From contig NC_065537.1 in assembly GCF_932294415.1 (NCBI RefSeq), positions 1,550,001 to 1,614,000 of the forward strand: a stretch of 64,000 nt of DNA. Reading direction: 5' to 3'. Positions 24,517-33,730 of this stretch are shown here, in pieces (the first letter of the stretch is position 1; each line of letters starts with the position of its first letter). The notes under the pieces are model-generated. The model was not told the DNA's origin. It did no database searches and saw only the letters and a program-made list of their open reading frames with translations. The translations under genes and the position numbers were made by a program. This DNA is from Quercus robur. Lineage: Eukaryota; Streptophyta; Magnoliopsida; Fagales; Fagaceae.

Positions 24517-24936
24517 TCAGAGTTTCAGTCTTTGATAAAATAACTGGAGTTTCACCATTGGCATTAGTATCAGGTTTGGGCTAAGCCAAATGCTGAGTCT
24601 TAGGCTTCTTGGGAGTGTTTTTTGTTGTGAAAAAATCATACTTAGAACTGTTGTTGAAATCTCCATGAGTTTCAGACTTTGATAAAATAATTGGAGTTTC
24701 ACCATTAGCATTAGTATCCGGTTAGGGCATAGCCAAACACTGTGTCCTAGGCTTCTTGGGAGTGTTTTCTATTGTGAAACATTCAGACTTAGAACCATTG
24801 TTGAAATCTCCATGAGTTTCAGACTTCGATAAAATAACTGGAGTTTCACCATTGGCATTAGCATAAGGTTTTGGTGAACGCTGAGTCCTAGGCTTCTTGG
24901 GAGTGTTTTCTATTGTGAAACATTTAGATTTAGAAC
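24517..24936 (-). repeat. Three tandem 150-bp units encoding 50-residue repeats
   Basis: Each unit encodes, on the minus strand, a segment containing NTPKKPRTQ, then ANGETP(V/I)ILSK, then SETHGDFNNGSK. Units are about 90% alike by eye. Two carry nonsense codons (TAG near 24583, TAA near 24724), so amplification preceded or accompanied decay of the B3 gene. Confidence 0.8.
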
Positions 24937-25858
24937 TGTTTATTCGTTTGGACCCCTTAAACCAGATTATTTAACCTAATATATTAACTAAGTTATTACT
25001 TAGATTAATTATTCAGATTTAGGTTAAACATAAATAAATCATATCATGCAAAGCAGCAAAAAATAAATTACACCACGATATGCCTAGGAAAAGCAATGAA
25101 ACAAACTGTTTCAAGGTAAAAACCTGGGGAGGATTTGACTTATCAATCCTCAAGGTAAAGTAAATCCACTATAAGAGAATTGAAGTTTTTACAATCTGAT
25201 TTAATCCTAAGTCTATTGCTACCTCCAGTAGTAACTTACTGATACGACCACATGCAAGCTCCAAATTCACATACTCCTTCTCTTCTAGGATTTACACCAA
25301 CACAAGCAGCCTTGCTTATGACTTTGAGATCCCATTCAGAGGTTTAGCAACAAAAATTCTCCAGTTTGTAACTCCAAGACCACCTTTGAAGGTTTAGATC
25401 ATTAGTAGTTGTTGATCTTGTTGTAACAACTTTAAATCTACTGAATCTAATGATATGAGAATGATTTCCGGTAATGATTTTGAAAGAGAAAGCCACAATA
25501 CCTTTTAGATCTCACAAGAGCACCTCTAAAGTCTCTAAAAGCTCTGCAAATGTAGTTAGGGTTTTCCTTTATGTATTAGAAGTGTTTCACTTGAAACCCA
25601 AAAAGTTCAAGTAGAGTTTGGGTTGAAATAGAATTCTATAGAAATTTCATGTCTGCGATTTTCGTTCGGTTGGATCTAATTTTCGATCAGTCAGATTTCA
25701 TTGAGTTTGAACTCTCCTTTTTATAGCTTGAATTTTCTTATCTTCTGATTTGTAACACCTTGAGCAATGTCTAATAAACTCTATAGAATCTAAGATCTAT
25801 ACCTAAACAAGTTTGTGCTCACAGTTTGCCAATTATTCTAAACTTTTAGAACCTAACA
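24937..25858 (-). mobile_element. Solo LTR, 922 bp, TSD AGAAC, inside the B3 pseudogene
   Basis: Read on the minus strand it starts TGTTAGGTTC and ends GAATAAACA. The target duplication AGAAC lies at 24932-24936 and 25859-25863. The disrupted unit matches the neighbouring 150-bp B3 repeat (AGAACCATTGTT), which independently confirms the junction. It belongs to the same family as 21225-22082 but lies in the opposite orientation. Confidence 0.88.
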
Positions 25859-26183
25859 AGAACCATTGTTAAAATCTTTTTGCAGCAGAGACGTTTGGTA
25901 CTAATAAATAGTATAAAGTCCTTTAGAATCCTTTCAGTGAGTAATTGTGTTGCATCTTCTCCTTTCTTCAAGGATTCCACAACGCACTCTAACTTAAGTT
26001 TTTCAAATGACTCACAAAAATCAGAAGATTTCACCAATGTATTTTGATTTTCTTTTCTTTTAGAGAGAACCAAAAAAAAAAAAAAAAAAATACGCAGAAG
26101 ACAAATTGCATAGAGAGACTCCCAAAAATCCTATTCTTGTAGTGGAATTAATTTTTTTTTTTTTGAAATATTTAAAACTCTTC

Positions 26184-26186
<3 letters not shown>

Positions 26187-26238
<52 letters not shown>
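26187..26238. repeat. (AT)n microsatellite, about 52 bp
   Basis: A nearly perfect alternating AT tract that can form a cruciform and is likely polymorphic. Confidence 0.9.
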
Positions 26239-26241
<3 letters not shown>

Positions 26242-26642
26242 GCTCTCACCTCCTATCATATCTATCTATCATCATCTAATGGTATTTTGATCTTCTTTCT
26301 TTATTTTAGAGAAAACCAAAAATAAAATAAAATAAAATACGGAACATAAAATGCATACAAAGACATTCTTAAATAGTAAAACTCTTCTTCAATCCCAACT
26401 CTGAAACTGAAAAAAATAAACAAAAAATAAAAATTAAGCTCCCACCGCCTGTCCCATCTATCATGATCATCCAACGGTAAGTAACAAATCCTTCCTCGAT
26501 TTCAATTAGGATTTCATATCAGTAATTGCCCATTTTACACTTTCGTGTTTTTATTTTTTAAATTTTAAATCACATTCTAATATTAGGTGTTTTTTTTTTT
26601 CTTTGCTCTTAATTTTTATTTTGTATGACTTTTATATATATA

Positions 26643-26680
26643 CTAGCCTTATCACATGCGCTTTGCACGTGCAATAAGAT
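26643..26680 (-). mobile_element. Helitron-like 3' terminus (CTAG with hairpin)
   Basis: On the minus strand a GC-rich hairpin (TGCACGTGCAAAGCGCATGTG) is followed about 7 bases later by CTAG and then T. This is the arrangement of Helitron 3' ends, which insert between A and T. A related end lies at 28690-28717 on the plus strand. No 5' end or helicase is seen, so this is tentative. Confidence 0.35.
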
Positions 26681-26735
26681 TTTTTTTTTTTTTTTGGTTT
26701 AGTATCATAATTTTCTATTAATCTCAATTTGAAAC

Positions 26736-27905
26736 ATATAGTGAGTTTTATATGTTATTACTAGAGAAATACAATACAATTATTTAGTATTTCTAACATG
26801 GTATCAGAACCACTGTTCTGACCTTTCATCGTTGTCGCCACTACTGCTATCAACCATACCTTGTATATGTTATTACTAGAGAAATACAATACAATTATTC
26901 AGTATTTCTAACAAGGTATCAAAGCCATTGCTTTGACCTTTTGGTGTGCTCTTTGCAATCTAGTCTTCCTTGGTGCCTTCCACTACCTCCGTCGTCGCTG
27001 TCGTTGCTGCCACTGTCAACCACACCAAAGTCTCTACCTTCTACCACCACCACCATTACTGCTCTGATCTTGTCACCTATCTTGGAAGAAGATTTGGTGT
27101 CATCAGAGCTATTGCACACCCTCACACACCATAGGAAATTTTCTGTGACCATCCCAGTACAATTACTATTTCTGTCAAGGGAGTAGCTAAAGAACAGATG
27201 CTACCTTCGTCCTTTGCAAGATTGAATGGGATAGTTACAAACACATGAAACCTAACCCATCCTTATTTTCTAAGATTGAACCTACACCACATCTTCTTAG
27301 TATTCATATAGCTGATAGTTCCACCATACATGGTAATAGTATAGGTTCTATTTCGACCTCCAATCTTTCAGTTCCTTGGGTTTTCCAAGTACCTGACCTA
27401 TCCAATAACTTGTTTTATGTGAACCAATTAGCTAAACTTGGTTACTGCCTTATTTTTTACTACTCTAGGTGTACTGTGCAAGATTGAAGGACGGGGCAAG
27501 AGGTTGGGATTGCTCATAGAGATGGACGTATATTTTCGGTGGACAACCTTCGTCTTTAACCTATAGCTCTTGTGTCTGTTGCTGTTGCTGCATTTTCTTT
27601 CATACCTTCTCTCGCACTTTAGTATTCTAGTCTTGGTCATGCACCCTTTTCTCGGGTACAACAATTAGCTTCTAGAGGCCTATTAGGTTTTGTGGTCAAG
27701 GATAAGTTTGATTGTACTACATGTAAATTAGGAAAACAACTAAATATGCTATATAAATGTTTTGTGTAATAGGCATGTGGGCTTTAGGTCTACTTTAATT
27801 TATTTGCACATCACACATACTTGTACTACACACACTCTACCTCCTATATAAAGGCACTCTTGTATATGTTATTACAAGAGAAATATAATACAATTATCCA
27901 GTATT
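26736..27905 (+). mobile_element. Degraded Ty1/copia remnant
   Basis: An LTR end (GTATTTCTAACA, to 26798) is followed directly by TGGTATCAGAAC, which matches the initiator-tRNA-Met primer-binding site with one change. The LTR-end/PBS block is duplicated at about 26850-26925. Further right, broken frames resemble copia polyprotein: a post-protease stretch (PWVFQVPDLSNNLFYVNQL, 27340-27450) and the gag-pre-integrase region with LGHAPFSRVQQLASRGLLGF (27630-27700) and a CTTCKLGKQ zinc-like end. A final LTR-like end lies at about 27855-27905. Reverse transcriptase and most of integrase are missing. Confidence 0.75.
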
Positions 27906-28394
27906 TCTAATAGGATTTATTGAAGATACAAGACTCCTCAAGAAAAACTAAAATTGTAGGCCTCAAAACATGGCTCTAATACTTGTAGGTTATGGATTGA
28001 CCCTAGTTAATTAATATATTATTCTAGTTGATTAATTAGTCAAATTATATATAGATTAGATTAAAGCACAATCAAATCACCAAAGTAAATTAAGTACTAT
28101 GGAAAAAAAGTTTGACACAACAATTTGATCATGATGGGAAAAACCTTTGTAGGCAAAATCCCATCGGGTGAATTTCAGATCACCATTCCTGAAGAATCTA
28201 ATACCAAGAGAAAACATTTATAAGCACAAGGAATCTTACCCTAAAAGCCTATCCAAAAGTATCTACCTACATTAGAACCTACTAAGCTATACCAAGCTTA
28301 GCTCTTATCCCTAATTGGACTTGATCTTGTAGAAGACTTCTCCTTTACACAAATTTCTCTATCCACGACTAACTCCACAACAACCTTCTTGATT
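27906..28394. other. Intergenic DNA, no feature seen
   Basis: AT-rich, no ORF of interest. The block near 28100-28200 (GGGAAAAACC, AATCCCATCGGG) recalls LTR/UTR sequence but has no defined end. Confidence 0.4.
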
Positions 28395-28665
28395 TTTGTA
28401 TTATATTCTTTCCAATTTGTGGTTTACGCTTATGTTCAATAATGTTATGCATTTGAGAATTACTGATACAACTAAGAGTGTCATGAGGCTAGCTCCAAGA
28501 AATGAACATCAAAATAGCATTGAAATCATATGTTCATGTTTGAATATGTTCATTTTTCAGAGTTGTAGCCTCATGACACTCTTGACTATATCAGTAATTC
28601 TTAAATGCATAATATTATGGAACATATACGTAAACCTCAATTTGGGATGAAAGAAAATTATAACA
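28395..28665. repeat. Long imperfect hairpin, arms about 100 bp
   Basis: The left arm (28411-28509) contains TGCATTTGAGAATTACTGAT and AGAGTGTCATGAGGCT. The right arm (28545-28646) is its reverse complement with roughly one mismatch in ten, and pairing weakens but continues outward to about 28395 and 28665. The loop is about 35 bp. It encodes no protein. A MITE or a hairpin that could feed small-RNA production are both possible. Confidence 0.8.
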
Positions 28666-28689
28666 CTAAACCTTAAAAAAAAAGTCTTA

Positions 28690-28717
28690 GAGCATGCGCA
28701 AAGTGCGATAAGGCTAG
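28690..28717 (+). mobile_element. Helitron-like 3' terminus, plus strand
   Basis: GCATGCGCAAAGTGCG followed by GATAAGGCTAG resembles the minus-strand terminus at 26643-26680. The base after CTAG is C rather than T, which weakens the case. Confidence 0.3.
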
Positions 28718-29439
28718 CATTTCATAAATATCATCCAATTTTTTTTTTTTTTTTTTTTTTGTTTCTTCTATTGTGATTTTTAATTGATTAATTTTTGAAC
28801 CTTGGTATAATTAGAATTAGAATTTGTAGAGCAATTCCCAAACTGGGAGGTTCTGCACTGTGTGTGTGCTTAACCTTCTATTCTTTTTTTTTGTCCATTG
28901 ACATGACTACAATATATAACAAACACATAAAATAAATAATATTTGGATAAAAAAATTGTATTCTAAAAGTTCAATCCACCCATGTATATGACAGTGTATG
29001 ATGAAGAATTTTATGAGTCACCGTCTTTTGTTGAGCCTTCCAATTTTTTTACAATAACATTTGAAACTAACCAATTGCAAGAGAAAAATGAAGCCATATT
29101 AAAATAAGTCCATTGCCACATCATAAAATTTGTCGAATACATATATTGCACATAAAATAGAATGCACATATGATACAATGTATGGTAAAGAAAGAAGTTA
29201 CATTGTTTTAAGGAAATACCTTGTTCTCCACAAGATATGAAGCGAATACAATTTTGTTTTGGAGTTTGAAGTGAATACAATTTTGTTTTTGTTTTTGTTT
29301 CTTCCTTAGCAATGTTAGAATACTAGGTTATTGTTAACATATTGTAGTTATGTCAAATTAATTACAATTTGGTTTAAATACAATTAATACCAGTCCCTAT
29401 TATAATCTTAAGAAGGAACCATTAACTACAAACAACTTG
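28718..29439. other. Intergenic DNA left of the CACTA-like element
   Basis: Contains a T tract near 28739-28760 and a (GTTTTT)n-like run near 29278-29300. I see no coding region. Confidence 0.4.
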
Positions 29440-29702
29440 ACATTTTTCAACATATTTTTATCCACAGTCACTAAAAACTGTTGATAAAAGTTTTAATTTT
29501 CTACATTTGCATGCAACAGTGATTTAAAAACAAGAAAATTTGCACATATATTTTCACTGTTGGTTAACGGTTGAATTAAAGTTTTAAAAATACAGAAGTT
29601 TCAGATTTTTCTTCATCAACGGCTTGATCAATGTGGATAAAATAAATAAAACATTTTTTTATCAACGGTTTTGTAAATATTGAAAATGAAGAACCATAAG
29701 AT

Positions 29703-29915
29703 TATATAAAAGCTACAAATCTCACAACTCACAAGCCAAAAGCGTTATATCTCGCTCTCGCTATTGCTCCTCTCTCTCAGCAAACTCAGCTCTTCACAGG
29801 ATCTCTCTCTCTGTTGCTGAGAAAACCTTTCTATTTCTCTATTATTTTCTTGGCAACCAAACAGAGTGCTTGACTTCTGTTGATTTTGCTTTGTTTCAAA
29901 TTCACCAAGCAGGTA
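29703..29915 (+). promoter_or_regulatory. TATA box and CT-rich leader inside the CACTA-like element
   Basis: TATATAAA (29703-29710) is followed by an A/C-rich cap region, CTCTCT-rich leader sequence and a donor-like GCAG|GTACC at 29912-29913. No substantial ORF follows, so this may be the promoter and first non-coding exon of a lost transposase or captured gene. Confidence 0.4.
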
Positions 29916-30972
29916 CCATTACATCCAAATCTTTTATATATTCACAATTTTCCCTATCCAAAATCTTTGATTAGATATATTCTATATGTTTATTGGTGAA
30001 TCCAATTTCTCATTCTCCTTTAAAAACCTTACTTTCAATCTTTGTATTTCTTTGTTTTTCAATTCTTAAATTCAATTGTTTCTTTTCTTGAATCTTAATT
30101 ATTGACTTATAGATTGAACATTTTATACATTGAATTTAAATTTTTTATTAGGAACAAGAAGGTCAATTATTGATAGCTTTAGTTTTGGATTCATATTGGT
30201 TTTGTGTATTGTGTGTTTTCAATGTATTACTTTAGTTTTCAATTCATATTATACCAGGAACAGTTTTCAATATTCAATATCTCTTAGGGAATATTATATT
30301 AACTTTGGGAATATTGCTTCTAACTCAATATTATATAGAGTTGCTTGTTTCTAATTCAACATCTCTTTATCTCTACAATGAGAATTTATATAGGCTTCGT
30401 GCTACTGCAATATGGCTGGTGATTAAGCTCTGTACTTGATTGATTCTGGGTTCTCTTGCTAGTCTATTATGCTAAATGTAATGAGTCAAATTTTGGGAGA
30501 TAGGTTTAAGTTTGTGAGACCTAACAAAAACTTGTTATGCATTTCAGAACCCTGTTGTAAGTAGTGTGCATTGGGGGTAGGCCCACCTTCTGATTTTGTG
30601 CTTTAAATTGAGTGGTTAGTGTTATTATTTTCAAGAAAAACAGAAGGAGGTTCAATATGTTGGCACCTTACAACTTTGTTATAAATTTCTAAGTATATAG
30701 ATATTGTAGAAAGTTGGTTTCTCCTCCTCTATTTTCTACCCAAAGTGAGAGTGCATTGATCATTTTTTTGATGAGTAACATATTAGTCAAAAGATGGAAT
30801 GATGGTTTCCCCATTTTGTGTATCAGTGATTTGAAAGCAAAGCTTGTACTTAATTTGCAGCAGGTTTTAGTTCTCAACGCACGAGTCATGCTTGAAAATG
30901 TTATTGTACTGATGGTGGAAGTACTTTTTTGAATTCTTTTATTAAGGCTTAAAGAAAGACCTCGATTGAAGA

Positions 30973-30991
30973 GGGGGGGGGGGGGGGGGGG
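30973..30991. repeat. Homopolymer of 19 G
   Basis: An uninterrupted G tract, very unusual in this AT-rich window. It could form intermolecular G-quadruplexes and will be length-variable. Confidence 0.9.
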
Positions 30992-32548
30992 ATGTTATTC
31001 TTTTATTGATTTGATAAATACATTGCAATTTAATTTATGTGGAGTAGTTAAGTGCATGGAAAGAGTTATTTTGCCATGGTTGGCTTGTTATTAGAGCAAA
31101 AGGGCAAAGAAGATGATGGGGTTGACTTGCTCTAATCTGATTGGGATGTTTATAGGATGGCACATTGTCTTAGAGCATCCGACAAAGATGATGTTTTTGA
31201 TGCCAATAGAACCTTGAGAAGGTGTGAAGTTGGTGTTGATCGTGATGAAGGCATGTAGCAAATTATGCAACACCCCTTGAGAAGGTGTGTTTTCTATCTT
31301 TTATTTTTTTTAGTATTTCTTGTCATTTTGTTCTCAATGTAGGCTTTTTTCCTTTGAGATTGGTGTTTTTTGAGCTTCCTTCTCCAGATACTAGTGGGAC
31401 TATGGTTACGGTTGAGGATCTAAAATAAGAACTCTCCAATACATTTTAGTGTACAAGTATTGGCTATTGTAGATACTTTTAAGTGTACTATTCAAAAAAG
31501 GTTTTGTGTAGCATGTAGCAATTCCTGTTTCAAATTAAAAAAAAAAAATATGTGTAGGGCATTAAACAGAGTAGTTGAGTTATGTTGATTTGTACAGTTT
31601 TTTTTTTTTTAGAGTTAAAAAAGTAGTTGATTGGTTGTTGCAATTCAATTTGGAATTGCACAATTGTGTTTACATTTATATTTTGAATTAGGTTATTAAA
31701 GTTTGATCAATGTGAAAGAGCACTGTCGGCGCAAGTGCTCGCGACCATTTTTTGGGTGAGTACGCCTTAACCTAGGGTGGACAATGGCAGAGGGTGTAAA
31801 TAGTGTCGTCACCTAATTAGGTCTAGGAACCATAAAAATAGTGCCCTTTTGTGGAATGACTGATCTTTACTAGAGCAAGTGTTTGGAGTTTAGGTATAGG
31901 GATGGGATGGTGTTAGTCACCTAATCCCACTCGACTCATGGGTTAGCTTCCTCTCATTATGTTCCAAATCTTAATCTCATTATAGACAAATTTAACATGT
32001 TATTCTAACCCACACACACTCTAACATGACATCATCATCCCCAAGCCTAGCATTAATCCATCATGGCATTAAGCACATATTACCAAGGGCAGAAACATCA
32101 TAAAGCAGATTCAAACAAGCATGCCTAGATATCTAAGCACCAAAGCTAAGGTATTTAATCAAGCTTATTCATGTTCATCAACCATATCATATTCGTCATC
32201 CAAATCAAATGCATGTTCATGTGATAATGTATGACTTGCCTCACTTACCCCATTGCATCACAGCAACTATTGTAACGCCCTAAAATCATAAGCAATAAAA
32301 GCCTATTTAATCTGAATAATCCATAAAAAAATTAAATAAAAGAAACTAGCAACCTTGAATCTGATCACAAGAGTCAGAGCTCTAATTCACCAAATACAAA
32401 ACATCCTCAAAGATAATTCTCCAATACAATGTTTAATGCCATAAAATAATAATAAAATCCTCAGTTCCACAAAAATAGTTTGTAACTTCTGTCTCCCAAG
32501 AATCTCTACTCCAGTAATCCATCTAATGTATCTGTAATGAGAAATAAA

Positions 32549-32564
32549 GGGGGGGGGGGGGGGG
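32549..32564. repeat. Homopolymer of 16 G
   Basis: A second long G tract, inside the nested LTR-like insertion. Confidence 0.9.
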
Positions 32565-33518
32565 TGAGATAACTCAATAAGTGGAATTCACTAACATTGG
32601 TGTGTGGGAACAAACCTTTTAAATAAATAATTCTTTCAACAAATTCACAACTTGTAACTCATCAATATTTTGTCATCAAATATTTCATGTAAAAGAAAAT
32701 AATATCTTTATATTGTGAGCCATCATAATATATACCGTCATATAAACACTTTCCTAGACTTTTCTCGTGATCAACGTTTACGCCCCGTTGACAGGGTTGT
32801 GCTGTCTCCTTTAAGGACTAGAACCTCCTTTCCATCCCTTTTTCTTAAGGAAGGCTCATTTGGAACCTAAAGGTGCACTCTCTTGCTAAGGAGCTTCCTT
32901 TTTGGATCCTTAATAGTATACTCCCTTATTAAGGAGCTATCAAATGTGCACTATCCCCTTTTCTGGGACCGTCCCTTGCTAAGGACTAGTTGCAGTATGA
33001 TTGTCCCTTGCTAAGGACTAAATACCATACTGAGTTTCTAATCACGACTTGCCATAGGTTTTCAAAATATATTCAATATGCTCACAAAATAATCCATTCA
33101 TACTTCTCAAAATATAAAGACATATTCACACATACAAGTTTAAATAAATTTAGGTTGTCCCACAAGTTTTTCATAAAACGAATAGCTAATGTGCACATCA
33201 AACATTTTTAAAATATTCATTTATATATAGAATATCAACATATTTCTTTCATATAAAATAGTTTAATAACTAACACTGTTTTGGGAAAACCCCCCCAAAA
33301 TTAGTAAACACCACTTACCTCTTAGTTGCAAAAATAAAAGAAATCAACCTCCCTTGAATCACAACAATTCAGTAGAATTAGAACCTAGCAACACCAAAAA
33401 TAGGTTCATCAATACACAATTTTCCACTTCAAAACTTATTTTCACACTTAAACAGTTTTGTCCTAGACAATAATGATATATGTAAAATTCTCCATTTATT
33501 CACGTAACTATCCAATTT

Positions 33519-33730
33519 ATTATTGGTAGCCACGTATTGCCTTAAGTTGTTGCTTAGCATTCCCTCTTGGTACACTGGATGTCCATTGACTCTAACATTA
33601 TATGTATAACTATATATATTCAACTTAACATTGATGGCCACGTGAGATTGCTTTAATCCATCAATCTAGTGCTAGAATGCTCTCTTGATGCCGCTGGACA
33701 TCTACTGACCTTAATATTATATATATATTA
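33519..33730. repeat. Diverged tandem duplication of about 110 bp
   Basis: GCCACGT(A/G) ... GCATTCCCTCTTG..(C)ACTGGATGTCCA-TGAC is followed by GCCACGTG ... GAATGCTCTCTTGATGCCGCTGGACATCTACTGAC and the same ATATTATAT tail. Confidence 0.6.

Larger units (their letters stand above)
23780..26070 (-). pseudogene. B3-domain (DUF313/REM-like) gene, broken
   Basis: The C-terminal 240 codons (to the stop at 23780) contain a plant-specific B3-type DNA-binding region: LPEDIRNRIREMHGTQ, a KPIGVQFVEK stretch, the SSSYVLRTNWNNEVL block and VVQIWSFRV. A Lys/Arg-rich nuclear-localisation-like KRRRSSKL segment precedes it and a Ser/Gly/Asn-rich tail follows. Upstream, in the same frame, lie three related 50-residue repeats (24517-24936) with in-frame stops TAG and TAA in two of them. 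A solo LTR (24937-25858) then separates these from the N-terminal part (25864-26070; FEKLKLECVVESLKKGEDATQLL). The N-terminal segment joins the repeats in a different frame, so a frameshift or an unseen intron also exists. The apparent starts at 24505 and 26073 are GTG and TTG, not ATG. Intact relatives bind DNA in the nucleus; this copy is unlikely to make a full protein. Confidence 0.8.
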
